DNA of 64,000 nucleotides from Carettochelys insculpta (Eukaryota; Chordata; Testudines; Carettochelyidae), in NCBI RefSeq assembly GCF_033958435.1, contig NC_134150.1, positions 40,543,501 through 40,607,500 on the forward strand, given 5' to 3'. Both the position numbers and the translations under genes were made by a program. Every line of letters starts with the position of its first letter. Position 1 is the first letter of the stretch. The notes beneath the pieces were generated by a model that worked only from the letters and a program-made list of their open reading frames with translations, did not search any database and was not told where the DNA came from. This document shows positions 1-12,703 of this stretch, piece by piece.

Positions 1-431
1 TATATATACATTTTTGTTAAACACATTTTTAGAAAGGAATTCAGTGTCCTGAATGTAATCTAAAACCATTCCCTTTAATGGCCATTATGCCCAAAACATA
101 CCTTCAAAAGGTTTATACACAAGTATGTGACCTGGTCAGGAACCTATTAATGAATACCCTGTAAGCATTATCCTTCAGTAGCTTTTTCTAATTATACAAT
201 TGTAATTCTGTAATGGGCATAGTGTTCGATCTGTTGCTGTATTCTCTTTCGAAGGTCTTACATGCCTGCAGTTGTGTTTGTGTGTATTTATAGTGTTCAG
301 TTTGTTTTTTTCTATTTTGCGCAATCACTTTTGTCCTTTGATTTTAATTAAAGATATTTAGCAAACAGCAGCATTCCCTCAAGTATTTTATTGAAATGTG
401 GGTGATATAGTACATGAACTTACAAAAGTTT
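1..431. other. Intronic or upstream DNA, nothing recognised
   Basis: This is AT-rich sequence without a recognisable exon or repeat. If the upstream BANP exons lie 5' of the window, it belongs to the intron before exon A. Confidence 0.5.
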
Positions 432-580
432 CAGAGAGATAGTTGTGTTAGTTTGTAGATGCAAAGACAATGTGGAGTCCTGGCACACTTTAAAGATTAA
501 CAGAAAATTTATGCCCAAATAAATCCCATAGATTTTTAAGGTTTGACAGGACTCCTTGTTGTTTAAAGATTTTGGCAAAA
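432..580. repeat. Inverted pair of a short dispersed repeat (copy 1)
   Basis: The left arm holds GTGTTAGT...GGAGTCCTGGCACACTTTAAAG. The right arm, ending near ACAGGACTCCTTG, is its degenerate reverse complement, joined through a centre resembling ATGCCCAAATAAAT. The same core (CTTTAAAGACTARCAAA) recurs near 5.2, 5.9 and 63.8 kb. The family is widespread in turtle genomes from memory, but I cannot name it with certainty. Confidence 0.55.
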
Positions 581-1591
581 GTAATAAATTGTTATGAATA
601 TCTTCAGTTTTGTCAGGGAAACATTGAATTTCCCTGAAATTGCGTTCAATTTTGGGGCCATGTAACCAAAAAAGAAAAATAGGAGTGTATTCTCGAAGGA
701 CATGTATTTAACTTACAGATCATTTCTGCTTTCACAAAGCTGCTGGAGAATAGGTGAAGAGCTGTCAGCTAAACATCAGAGACACTTGGACTGGGTCCAG
801 ACCTGGTTCTGGCTCAGTTTCACTGTGATCAGTTATATCAGTAAATTACTTCTCTTTTGTCTTATAGAAATTGGTTCCACTTGTTGATTATTTCTAATTA
901 AAAACCTCTATTGACTGTTCTATTGTAATACTCTCCCTTTATGTTCTTCCCCTCTTCCTCCTTGAAACATAGATGGCAGTGGAGAGCTGCCAAATCGAGT
1001 TGGTATTTCAGATACAGATTTTCAGATTCTACACCTGAAAAAGATATGTCAACTCCTTTCCCCTCCTGCCATTACACTAATACCAGTTCTACCATTGTAA
1101 TAAAACCATTGTGTGCAGATAACAGAGGCATGTCAGCCAGATGGTGTTATGCTTCACAACAGTATCTTATTTGTGTGCCAGCAATGCAGACTTTTTTCAG
1201 GAAGTACTGAAAGGTTGTGATAATCCCCCCCAAGCAACTGTGAATGTTTTTTGTGTTTTATTTGACGATCAGCTGCTTGTATTAATGGAACACAGATTTG
1301 CCATAATTGAGCTTCATTTGTTATAAAACTCTACATAGTAGAATGTATAAGTTCACACATCAGTTTGATTGCTTTGTGATATTTTGCTATTTTTAAAATG
1401 TTTGTTATGTAAATTTGTTCTGTAAAGTATGTCACTTTCAAGTGTGTCTTGGCCATCTTGTAATAAGAATCAGGGTGACTTGGACATACAGCTGCTGGGC
1501 ATCCATTTTTCAGTGGGATCGCCAAGTCAATAAGGGATATTAGTAGCTCATTTCAAGTCCAGTTTGCAGCATAGCACGAGCTTGAAACTAA
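581..1591. other. AT-rich DNA with one weak candidate exon near 971-1110
   Basis: No repeat is recognised. At 968-970 a TAG after a pyrimidine-rich stretch is followed by an open frame starting DGSGELPNRVGISDTDFQIL that runs to a stop near 1098, with AATAAAA just beyond. It matches no protein I recognise and is not part of known BANP. Confidence 0.3.
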
Positions 1592-1861
1592 GGATATGAC
1601 TAGACTACCTGGAAGATCGACAATGTCAAAGTCAATATTTTGGAGTTCGATTTTGCACCTGGTAGAGATGCGTGAAATTGAACTATCTGGGGTCAGCAGT
1701 TGACTCCCGTACTTCTTGATATCACAAGTTTCTCCCATCAACTTCCCTCTGTGAAGACAGACAGCTAAGTCTATTGCCGATAAGTTGATTCTAGCTATGC
1801 AGCTGCGGTAGCTAGAAATGCATATCTGCAGTTGACTTACCTGCCTAGTATAGACCAAACC
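1592..1861. mobile_element. Harbinger-type MITE, 270 bp, TAA target duplication
   Basis: Imperfect terminal inverted repeats (GGATATGACTAGACTAC at the left; GTATAGACCAAACC at the right) are flanked by TAA at 1589-1591 and 1862-1864. The internal sequence carries degraded GTTGACT/AGTCGAC-like motifs as in common turtle miniature elements with GGxxTGTCTACAC ends. There is no coding capacity, and the open frame on the minus strand is incidental. The 3-bp TWA-type duplication fits PIF/Harbinger. Confidence 0.6.
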
Positions 1862-1989
1862 TAAGGCAGGTTCCCTATCTACCCTGGCTCTGCATGGCTC
1901 CTGGAAATGGCTGTCATGTCCCTGTGGCTGCTAAGTGCAGAGAGGCTCTGTGCACTGCCCATTCCTTGAGTGCTAACTCCATAGTTCCT

Positions 1990-2830
1990 ATTGGCTGGTA
2001 ACAGTGACCAATGAAAGTTACTGGGGTGGGGCCTGTGGTTGCAAGGACAGTACATGTTGCCTTCCTGTGCCAAGGGTCACAGGGACCTGGTGGCCTCTTC
2101 TTGGGAGCTGTGGTAAGGGCCGCTGGGACCCTGCAGCCCAGCTGAGTCCCCTCCTACCCCCCAATCTCTTATTCCTAGCGTCACCCAAGAGCCAACACTC
2201 AGTCAGAGCCCTCACTCCAGTGATGTAGCCAGGATGAGCAACTTGGGTGGGCCCTGACTTTTGGTGGGCAGGTTAAGATGAAGGGGGCAGGAGGCATTGT
2301 GGTTGCCTCCCTCCCTCCCCTCCCGCCAGCCTTTCAAGGGGTGATGGATGCTCTTGCTATGTTTCCTCAGGCAGCACCCAGCTCTGGGACAAGTGCCTCT
2401 CTCCAACAGCTGGGGTTCGCATCCCACTGCCCTGACTCCCTGGCAGGGTGGAGCAGGGCCAGCCCCTGCATCCCAGCCCTGCTCCCCCAGCAGGAATGGC
2501 AGGCAGACAGGCAGTGTGGGGCAACTGCTAGGGCTGGAATAGATCTGGGGCTGCAGCGGGATGTCCGCTAGGGGGCTATGGTCCTGGTAACCCTATGTTC
2601 TGTGGCTATGCTCCTGCCTCATCCCCTTCCAATACCCCAACCTCTTGCCCCAGCCGGCTGAAGGAGAGAGAGAGTGGGGAAGAGCGAGCAACAGAGGGAG
2701 GGGAATGCACCAAGTAGGGCTAAGGACCTTTGAGAAGGAGTGGGGCACCAGGTAAGGGATGGTCTGGGGGCAGGATAGTGGTGTTCAGCTTTGTGCTATT
2801 AGAGAGGTGGGCCAGCCTACTTTTTTTTTT
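1990..2830. repeat. GC-rich repeat-like block, probably decayed DNA transposon
   Basis: GC-rich sequence rises abruptly out of AT-rich surroundings, with runs such as CTCCCTCCCTCCCCTCCC and GAGAGAGAGAG, and ends before a poly-T tract at 2821. Several overlapping open frames on both strands show no recognisable domain. The composition resembles other GC-rich repeat blocks in this window. Family assignment is uncertain (hAT-like is a guess). Confidence 0.35.
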
Positions 2831-5210
2831 TTCCCCCTAAGTCTCCTTGTGATGAGGTCTAGCAGTTGTAGTAAAGCAGTGGAATTCATACCTAAGCATT
2901 CAGGACATCCTAGATTATGATTTGGAATGTCATACTACCTATACAAGGCTTATTTATAAGATTAAGTGATATATTCTGGCCATGCATCCAATGTTTTACA
3001 GAGCCAGGAGTCTCACTTATGTAAAAATTGGCAGCTTGAAGTTCAGCTTTCTGTTGTTTTCTCTGGTGATCTTAACATGTTGATTTCATGGGATAACTCA
3101 TGCTTTCCTCCTTTTGTTTCTTTAATGCTAATGTATAGTTTCCAAGTTTTTAAAATTTTCATTAGAGAAATGAAGCAGAAGTTTCAAGCAGATCGGCAAT
3201 AAATCATGGTCCTCCCTCCATTATTTGATTTTTAGAGTAGAAAGTTTTTGCATTCAGAATATGAATCTGATTTCTGTCTTTATTAAGCATAGGAAAATTG
3301 ATACGTTAGGATGGAACTTTTCCAACTCTTTTGGTTTGTTTTTCTTGAAGATTTGCTGACACCTCAGGAAAACTAAAATATACCAAAAATGACTTTCTCC
3401 TACATATTATGTTTTTAGTAAGTGCATCGTATAAAAGCTGGAGTCTTGTTTGCAGAGCTGCTCTGTTCCGGTTAACACCCACCTGATATCATGAAATGTT
3501 ATTACACACCAGTTTACTGCAATGGAGATGGATTTGATGTTACTCTAAAAGATTATAATCTTGGGTAGCAAAGAAGCTGCATGAACAGGTGGAGTCTTAA
3601 GAAACAAAAAAGATCAGCCTTCAGAACTCTTAGTATGAAGGAGCAGATAAAGAAGTCACAGAAAACCTGACATATAAGAGGAAGTCTTTTGAAGCATAAT
3701 GTTATAGATTTTTCTATAAAATGACGGAGTTTTATTTAAAAGGCACTTAAAGACAGTAAATAAGTACAAATACAGCTTGCAATCATTATAGCTTAATAAA
3801 AGAGACTTAAAATGTTTTCTTAATGCTTAGTGACTACAGTTTAAAAATTTGTTTTTCTATCTTATCTGTGAAGCCCGGACTGTGTTTTCATACTACTGTT
3901 AATGTGAATTCATTCTTTATTTTTTCAAAATTAGTGGAATGGAAAGAGATATTCTCAGGCTGTATACAGAACTGTGTTTAACTGTATGGAGACTTCAAAT
4001 AGCTAAAAAACAGTAGCACAGTAATATAATAAATATCATGCTTGTAGGATAATGCATATTGTTTTGGTGTCCTGTGTCTTGTCTGACATCATTCAGATTT
4101 ATTGATAGTGCAATCTCGCTCACCTGGTCCTGAAATGTGACTGGGTCTGTGCCTCTGCCTTCATCATTTTTTAGTCATCAGCAATCTCTTTTGACTTAAA
4201 TGCAATCAAAATTTCAATAGCTCCCATAAGATTATTAGAGAACTTAAGGAAGTTCCTTTAGTTTGCTGTTGTGTGACACTTTATATCATTTAAATGCAAT
4301 CTGAGACAGAAAGTTGCAGGATTGGAGTGAGTTCAGGCAGGAGAGGTAGTTCATAGGTTTACTAATTAAATATGTAGACCTGCAATAAAAATCATGTTTA
4401 TATATCTTTTTAAACATTTTCCCTGAAAAAATTCAACACAAGATACAGCTTTTTTTATTTGTTTATTTTTTGTTAGCATCTTAACTGCTGCCTAGGATTA
4501 ATTACGCTAAAAAACGAATGGCTTGCAAGCATGCAGTGAAATAGATCAGCCTAGCAATTGTAGTTCACCAAATGCCCTTTTCTTTAAACTCTAAAACAGA
4601 CAGTATTCATACTGTAAGACTGAAGTAATATATTACTTTATTTTAGATCTAAATGAAATCTTGGTTTTTGCAATGGACTTGCTACAAAGATCTCTTTCCA
4701 TTCCCCATTCCTCAAAATGTCCAGTTTATAGTTTATATTGCCCAGCATATAAAATTGAACAATTTGAGTCAATCAGTTCTGTTGCTCTGTAATTGGGTCT
4801 CTGTACTGCTTGTCAAGATAGTGATGAGTTTGATTTAATTGACACATGCCTAGACTGAGTGTGGTTGACTAGATAATTGGTTTATAATTCTGGCCATTCA
4901 TTTAAAATTAGCATTATAGCTTTGTGTTTTTCTGTAAAGAACTTAGGTTTTAAGGCTAAATATAGTGCTAACCATTGTCATAAGATCTCAAGTGACATGT
5001 GAATAGGAAGATTTTCTCTTATTGGCACGGGAAGGGGCGACAGGATTACCTTTTAAAATGGAGTTACTGTTCAAAGACTCTTCTCCAGCATATCCTGTAG
5101 ATAAGTGTCTGTCATCTTACATTAATAAAAGAGCAGTGTTTGCAGCTTTTGCTTAAGGCTGCTAAACAGAAAACAAAAAGGGTATGACACAATTCTACCA
5201 CTAGTAACAG
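2831..5210. other. AT-rich noncoding DNA, nothing recognised
   Basis: I saw no exon, clear repeat or RNA gene. Short open frames here are at chance level. Confidence 0.5.
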
Positions 5211-5211
5211 A

Positions 5212-5335
5212 GAGGAAACCGTGCTAGTCTATACACTGTCAAAACAAAAAGCAGTCAAGTAGTACTTTAAAGACTAGCAAAATAGTTTATTAGGTGCCTT
5301 TATGAGGTCTTTAAAGTGCTACTTTTCTACCACTA
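5212..5335. repeat. Inverted pair of the short dispersed repeat (copy 2)
   Basis: The left arm reads GTGCTAGTCTATAC...AAGTAGTACTTTAAAGACTA and the right arm reads TCTTTAAAGTGCTACTTTTC, its reverse complement. Between them lies TTTATTAGGTGCC. It belongs to the same family as the copies at 432, 5885 and 63786. Confidence 0.6.
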
Positions 5336-5884
5336 GGTGGGGATATGAAAACTCGTTTTATTATGGTAGGCGTGGATGGATAATATGAGGTGGTGTTTGT
5401 CCCCTAATGAAGTAAAATCTGTCAACAGGGTGGGTTAGATTTTGATTAATAGGATTTATTCTTCTAGTTTGTATCTCCGCTTGCCAACTGGAATGCCTTT
5501 TGGCTTTGGATTTTCCTAGTTCAAGGAGTTCAAGAACTGCATTTCTGGACAAGTATTTCTCTTTGTTTTCAAGTTGTTTTGTATTCCAATGATATGGAAA
5601 ATTTAAAAGTTGAGAGAGTTTAGTTTAAATGGATTTGCAAAGCATTGCAGCAAGAAAACAGAATTAAAGTGCAGTTGTAATTCAGAAATAAGGTAAAAGA
5701 ATGTAAGGTATATAGTCTGCAGAAAGCATTACAACCAGATTCCTAAGGAAAAAAGTAATTAAACTATTTATAATATAAAAAAACTATTAACTAAAGTAGG
5801 TATAATTAACATTATACTCATGCTTATGTGCTTTGCTATACTGGCATCTGTAGCGTCAGTGAACTAACAAATACAGCTCCCAGA
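5336..5884. other. AT-rich noncoding DNA, nothing recognised
   Basis: No supported feature was seen between two copies of the dispersed repeat. Confidence 0.5.
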
Positions 5885-6075
5885 GAGGTAACTGTGTTAG
5901 TCTGTATGTTTGCAAAAGAAAGAAAGCAGTCCGGTAGCACCTTAAAGACTAGCAATATTATTTATTAGGTAATGAGCGTCTGTGGGAAAGATCCACTTCA
6001 GATTTTGGAGCCGAACTAAGCTCATTACCTAATAAATAACATTGTTAGTCTTTAAGGTGCTACGGGACAGCTCTC
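5885..6075. repeat. Inverted pair of the short dispersed repeat (copy 3, best preserved)
   Basis: The left arm is GTGTTAGTCTGTATG...GCAGTCCGGTAGCACC, then TTAAAGACTAGCAATATT and ATTTATTAGGTAATGAGC. The right arm repeats this in reverse complement: GCTCATTACCTAATAAAT, then TTAGTCTTTAAGGTGCTAC. The arms are roughly 65 bp around a centre of about 45 bp that includes TCCACTTCAGA. Confidence 0.7.
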
Positions 6076-7139
6076 AAACTTCCTTTAAAATCAATGGGAT
6101 TTTTGCATGAAAATCATCTTTTTAAAGGGGACGATTGTTCAATCCTCATGTGAACAGTTCTTAATCACACATCATCTTATTGCTGTAAGTGCATGGGAAA
6201 GGATTGAATGTTTGGGTCTCTGATCTGTGCTCAGCAAAACCCATCATGTTCATTTTAGGTCTATTTGCAAAATGGAGGACTAAACCAGTGTTTGTAAAAT
6301 GGAAAAGGACTGTCATCAGTGCAAAAAAATAGATCTTCAAGTTTCCAGAATGTGCTACAAGAATAATATGGGAAAACATTTAAAACTGTCTTGTTCTTGA
6401 AAAGCTTATTCTTAAGAATTGCAGCTATTTCTTGGAGGAATTTAGCATGTATTTGTTTGTGCTATTCCAAGTCGGGGAAATACAGTGGAAACTAATAAAG
6501 GAATGGATGAAAATCCAAAGATAAGCTATAGTATCACAGTCATGCTTGGGAAGATGATCACATATTTGACAGTGCTCTTGGACTTTAAGGAAGGACTATT
6601 TTAAGTTAGTCTTTTTTGAAGTTGTTAAACAAAACAAAGTCTGTAGTTCTCAGAGTAGTTTAGTATCCTGTCATACCCTATACCCGTGCCACCCAGAACA
6701 GTGGGATCTTAGTTTCTCTTGGATTCAGTGTGAACAAGTTATTGGCCTAGTTAGTAAGGCCTTCTTGTTTGTCAGAGGAACACTTCTGAGACATGTTTGC
6801 AAAATTTGATGTTGATTTTTTCTCCAGTGGATCCTGGATTACATTTGATTATCTACCTTTCTGGTCAGCCCCCTCTGTCTCACATTCTCATGTATTCGTG
6901 CTCCAGATGTGGTGGATCTTTATAATTCTTTCTACTTGGGTACAGCACAACTCTGAACTGAAAAACGTTTTAGATCAATTTTTATGTTTGATTTTCACAT
7001 TTTATCATTTGTGCTAGTTTAAGATGTACAGAAACACTTCTCAACTACAGTTAGATCACTGTTTTGTTTCAGCTGCCTGGTCCCCAGAATTATCCTTGAT
7101 CTTGGGCAGATTTACAAAACCAGGGAATTAACTTCTGTA
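6076..7139. other. AT-rich noncoding DNA, nothing recognised
   Basis: No exon or repeat is recognised; only short chance open frames. Confidence 0.5.
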
Positions 7140-8388
7140 TTGGGATAGATAATGGAATACATAATCAAAGAGTCAATTTACAAAGATTTGGAAGATAATA
7201 AGATGATAAATAATAGCATGAATATTTCAAGGACAGATTGTGTCAGTCTGATGGCTTTCTTTGACTGGGTAACAAGTCATGTTGGTAGCGTGAAAGTGGT
7301 AGACGTGGTATATCTAGACATTAGTAAGACGTTCGATAACAGCCACACATGACCTCTTTAACAAAGAGGTGAGTGCGTAATTGATAACTACTCTCCAGGA
7401 ATGTTTATTTAATGTCATAGTCATGCTGGAAAGGCATAATGAATGGGGTTCTGCAGGAATCAGTTCTTGGTCTGGTTTTGTTCAGTATTTTGATATGGAG
7501 ATTTAGATAATGAAATAGAGAATACACTTACAAATTTTGCAAGCTGGGAGGGGTTGCAAGAGCTTTGGAGAGGACAGGGTAGTAATGCAAAATGATGCAA
7601 ACTGGAGAAATGGTCTGAGGTACATAGGATGAAATTCAATAAGGGAAAATGCAGAATATTGCACCTAGGAAGGAATAATCAGCTGTACACATGCAAAACT
7701 ACCTCAGAAGGACTATAGTGGAAAGGGATCTATGTGTCATAGTGAAGCACATACTAAATGTGAGTCACCTGTGTAATGCTGTTACAACAAAAGCAAACAT
7801 AATTCTGTTATGTATTAGCAGGAATGTTGTCAGAAATGAAAAGTAATTCTTCTGCTCTTCTCTGTGCTAATTACATCTCCACTCGAGTATTATGTCCACT
7901 CCTGGGTGCCACGTTCAGGAAAGATGTGGACAAAGTGGCCAAGGTCCAGAGAAGAGCCATAAAAATGCTTGAAGGTCTAGCAAACATTATCCATAAGAAG
8001 ATGGAAATAATTGGGTTCATTTAATCTGGAAAAGAGCAGACTGAGAGTGGACATAACAATTTTCAAGTATCTAAAATGTTGTTACAAGAAGGAGGAAGAA
8101 AATTTATTTTCCTTAACCTCTGATGATGAGACAAGAAGCAAAGGACTTAAATTGCAGCTAGGCAGGTTTAGGTTGGCCATTAGAAAAAGCTTACTAATTG
8201 TCAGAATGGTTAAGCGCTGGAATAAGTTTTTTAGGGAGATTGTGGAATTTCCATTATTGGAGATTAAGAGCTGGCTGTAGAAACAACTGTCAGGGATGGA
8301 TTTAGATGATGCTTGGTCTGGCCATGTATGTTGGGGACTGGACTAGATGAGTTCTCAAGGTTCCTTCCAGTTCTATGATTCTGTATAC
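7140..8388 (+). mobile_element. CR1 LINE fragment, 3' part, decayed
   Basis: Broken frames match CR1 reverse transcriptase. VVDVVYLDISKTFD near 7300 is motif A (usually YLDFSKAFD), GVLQESVLG near 7448 corresponds to the GVPQGSVLG motif, and WSEVHRMKFNKGKCRILHLG follows near 7610. The 3' end, at 8335-8388, carries GACTGGACTAGATGAG, then CCTTCCAGTTCTATGATTCT, the classic CR1 tail. Several frameshifts and stops make it inactive. It is 5'-truncated, as is usual for CR1. Confidence 0.9.
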
Positions 8389-9680
8389 AATTCTTTTCCA
8401 AAAGATCAGCCTAGACTGGAAGGCTTTTTGAATGAAAGCAATATTGATGACAATAACTCCTCCCTCTCTACCTTGCCCCCAGTATCTTGCTGATCAGAAG
8501 TAAAAAGGACTGTAAGAACAGATGCTCTTCCTAAAGATGCACATGAATATCAGGGAAAAGAAAAATGTGTGGATAAAGAAACAGTTACGTTTTTAAAATG
8601 TTTTCTTGTACGTTACTTATTTGGCTAATAGTGGGTTCAGTTCTCTGACTTATGCATGCATATGTGGGATTGTACATGCAGAGTACGCCAAAAGAGTCTG
8701 TCAAAACATGAGGCCTTATAAGTCCCTCTCCACCCATTCTACTTTCTGTACCAACTGGAGTTTTGCTGTAAATACTTCATCAGTCTACATAAATGGGTAT
8801 AAGAATGCAAGAGGAGAAACTGCTTGTCTGAAATGTTCTTGTCTCAGTTTTTCCGTAACTCATTTCCATCCATCTGGAGACGGTCTTGATCTTGTACTTT
8901 ATGGGAGGTGAAATGTCAGTTCTTACAGTTTTATTTTTCTCTTCTAAATAGAAAACTCATCTGGGAAAGAGGGGAGACGTTGATTATGGGGGTGCCAAAA
9001 TCTCTCTTGTTGTCTGCATTCTGTATGTTTGAAAGAAGAAAAACAACAGCTAAGAGTGATGGATTTGAGTCACGCATTTTCCGTGTTAAAATTACCTTTG
9101 ACAGGAACTTTCCTTTGCAAAGTGTACAAGATTCTTTTGATATTTTTAAAAAAAAATTCAAAGACCAAAGCATGACTACTTGAAAATCATTATCTTTCAT
9201 GTTTGTTACCTATAAAATAACATTTTGTTCGAAGGTGTCATTAACTATTGACCTAGTACATTTTCTTTTAAAAATCTGTAAACATTGCAGATATTTGAAA
9301 GAGAGTTTCATTGCATTCAGAGGCCAAAAAATAGACCTGAGTATTTTCTTTCCATACTCCTTCAACTCCATAATCTCTCCTCAGTGGCAGAACTGATGGG
9401 AAGATTTATCTTGTTCTTTCGATTGCTAACTAATCTTACTACATTAACACAGAAATCTACTGTCACATTATTATTATTATTAGTGCAGCTTCTGAGAAGC
9501 TCTGACATTTTCTTGGGTGAATATGTTCGTTTATTCTGCTTCCTTCTTAATTATGGAAGAGGAATACTTTTAATAGGCCTACCTAAAGATGAGAGACAGA
9601 GAAAAAATTGCAAAGAACCATATAATACGTTATATTTTCCTCTTCCAGCTCTCCTGTGACTAGCTGACCCTACAGTTTTC
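8389..9680. other. AT-rich noncoding DNA between two CR1 fragments
   Basis: No supported feature. Open frames of about 90-124 codons at 8908-9659 on both strands lack domains or splice context. Confidence 0.5.
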
Positions 9681-10140
9681 ATACAATCATAGAGTTGCAA
9701 GCTTGGAAGGGCACTCAAGTGGTCTTCTAGTTCTGTTCTCTGAACCCAAGACAGGAGGAACACATATTCTATAGATAATTTCTGACAGGTATTTGACCTG
9801 GTTTTGAAAAGCTCTAGTGACAGAGATTCCAGAACTTACCTAGGCAATTTATTCCTGTGCTTAACTACCTGTACAGGTAGGAACTTTTCCCTAATATCAA
9901 ACCTAAGTTGTCTTTGCTGCAGTTTATACTAATTGCTTCTTATCCTGTCCTAAGAGGTTGAATAAAACAGTATTTCTCCCTCCTCCTTGTAATAACTGTT
10001 TTACAGTACATAAAAGGTTATCATGTTCCTCATCAGTCTTCTCTTCTCCAGACTAAGAAAACCCCGCATTGTTTTCAGTCTTATGACCTGCTGCAGAGCT
10101 CGTTGGTAGTTTTGTAGATATTGTGCAGACATGTTCTCCT
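9681..10140 (-). mobile_element. CR1 LINE 3' end, antisense
   Basis: It begins with ATACAATCATAGAGTTG, the reverse complement of the CR1 tail. It then carries reverse-complement CR1 3' sequence such as CCTAATATCAAACCTAAG and CATCAGTCTTCTCTTCTCCAG. No intact coding remains. It lies opposite in orientation to the CR1 copy 1.3 kb upstream. Confidence 0.85.
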
Positions 10141-11309
10141 TGAAAACCTTGCATTGAATGTCTTGTTCTCTTCTAGATTTTGCATTTTTTTTCTTGTAAG
10201 CGCAGAATTGAATCCTCTTGGAGAAAACTTCTGTCTATAGCTGTCTCAAATGTTGTGATATAGCTGTGATTTGCTTTTATTGAAAAACATGGCATATGGA
10301 GGAATATTTGTGAAGAGCTTGATTTTGCAAACTGATCTATTAAATTTTTTTCCTCTGTAACGTTGCATGGTATTCCACTGAAATCCATTGAAGGGGGCCT
10401 TCCCTGTAGAAGAACTTGCAGGATTGAGGCATTTGTGTGTAACTGTTGTCTCTTAAAGTTATTGTTGTTGCAGATTAGCAAAGTGGCCTAAATCATAAAC
10501 TGTTTTACTTTCCAAATAGGAACTTGCTTAGACTTGAAAACATCAGCCCAGGATAAACTCTTAACAAAAGTGTGTTTACTGGCCATAGGAATATAGTGGC
10601 TTAAAATCTGATTCACCATGATACCTCCTCAGAGCCACTGATTTCGTTGGCATTTACTGGTGATGAATTTGATGTCCTTTTATAAACATCAAATAAAGCA
10701 ACTGTGACCTTCGTGTGGTGCTATTACAAAAGAGGTGGGGCAAACAAACTGCAGTGTATTGGTAAAGCGAAATTTACCCAAGTACCAGGAGCAAATATGC
10801 TGTGTGGCTCTTAAATTCAATGTTAATTGCTTATTTCAGGGGGATTCATCTCCATTTATTTTTAAATTGGCTTGTATTAACTAAACACCACGTGACACAC
10901 TTTAAAACACTTTAAAATGAATTAGTTATTTAAAAATAGTCTTCCCCTACCTTATATCAGTTCTAAGAATGTGGGGCGGAGGGAAGAAAGCCCAAGGACT
11001 TTATAAATAGAAGCTGAACTTTCCTGCATTTATCTCTGTAGCTGTAATTATTCATCCAATGTACCCATTAACAATTAAGCCTTGGTAAATGACACTTTGA
11101 AGCATGCATTCAACATTTACTGAAAATGGGGGAAGTGATAATAAAAAGAACAATGTTTAAAAGAAAAGTAAAATGTTTGGAAGTCTCAAACTGTGCCTAA
11201 AAGCTTCAAAATATAACCACGTATGGCATATAAAAGCTGGGAGGAGACGGGAACAGAGTTGAGAATTAATGGGAAGGTGTGTTTATAGCAGGGCAGGTTC
11301 CAGTTGTTA
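10141..11309. other. AT-rich noncoding DNA, nothing recognised
   Basis: No supported feature. Confidence 0.5.
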
Positions 11310-11575
11310 ATAACTCTCATGGTTTTATTGAGAGTCTCATGATATTCAATGCTTTCTGAACACTGCAGCCGCTGGAATCAAGAGATTACATGAGAACGTG
11401 AGCTTTTGTTAGATAAAATATTCTAATTACATAGTCATGCAGAAATGGTTTACATTATAAACACAGAACGCAAATAAAAAGAACTTCAAATGCATTATTT
11501 AAAACAATCTCATGATTTTATGCCAGTCTTGTGATCTTTTGAAATCTGACTCATTTTAAATGTTTGGAATTGGCA
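11310..11575 (-). repeat. Dispersed repeat with CATGAGAGTT motif (copy 1, antisense)
   Basis: It contains AACTCTCATGGTTTTATTG, GTCTCATGATATTCAATGC and CAATCTCATGATTTTATGCC, which resemble in reverse complement the elements near 25.6 and 60.3 kb. It looks like an old amniote or turtle interspersed repeat whose name I cannot assign. Confidence 0.45.
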
Positions 11576-12703
11576 TGTAAAAGGCCCAGTACATTCTGTA
11601 CTTCTTCATGGATCGATTAACCCCCCTACACAATATGTGAAGTTCACAGGGCTTCAGATCCAACAGATGGTTGTCAATCTATAATGAATCCCATTTGTTG
11701 AGGGCAACAGATACAATTATACATATATTACAGACATCCCTTGGCCGTGGTGTTAGAGTGCTCTTGTTTTTAAAGCTCACAAAACACAGATTTCCATCAG
11801 GAGAGAGAGAACAACTCCACACATTTATTGTTAGTTCTTGTAGTATGTGTCTTATTGTCTCTGTTGGCCAGTCATGAAAAGTGTGATATCACATTCACAT
11901 GGAGACATACAATTACACAAATAAGCATACAGTATGATATAGTTGAAATAGAAGGAATATGGCCGTTACCAGATTGCTCACATTATTTCATTTGTGTGAT
12001 TCTAGTGTATGTGAGACAAAAGAAAAATGAATGAATCAGCTATATGTTCAGATGTTGACCAATAAAAACAATAGAAAAAAGTATATACAGTCATGAGAAA
12101 CTAGCTAGTCGTCTTCTGTCACCCCACAAGAGGAATATGTATGTCTATTTTAACTATACCATTGAGTATAATGAAAACTATTTAGTTTTGCACACCAAGA
12201 TTATCTCATACTTTTGTAACCTTTTGTGAAAGCATGAGAATAACTTTTTCTCTCTTCTGCCCCATGTCCTTAAAATGCTTTTCCTTTTTCCTTTGGGGGA
12301 AAAAGTCAGTTAAAATGTTGTTTTTTATTGTACTATGGCCAGTTTACCTGACAAAATCTTCACTCTTGTAGTAATTATTCAAAGCAGAAATTTGAAGACA
12401 CTTAGGAACTTTTATTTATAGACTTTCTTCTCAGTATGTTGATAAAAGAATGTATCAAATCGTCCTGGAAAGGGGATGCAGACTGGTGTTAATTCCAATA
12501 AAGCAGCCAGTCCCCTTGAAATGGTATGGATGTCAAATATAATGGATTACAAGCTGTATCATTTGATACACAGTAATTTTGGGGGAGAAAAACCCAGCAC
12601 CGAAAGAGCATATCAGTTTTAATGTCAGAATTCATTAAAATAGACTGGCTTAGTGTATTAAAAGGTCTTTACATTCTTTTTTTCCTCTGTTTTTGTCTTG
12701 TAG
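11576..12703. other. Intron sequence immediately 5' of BANP exon A
   Basis: AT-rich, with no repeat recognised. The last 40 bases are the T-rich polypyrimidine tract and TAG acceptor of exon A. Confidence 0.6.
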
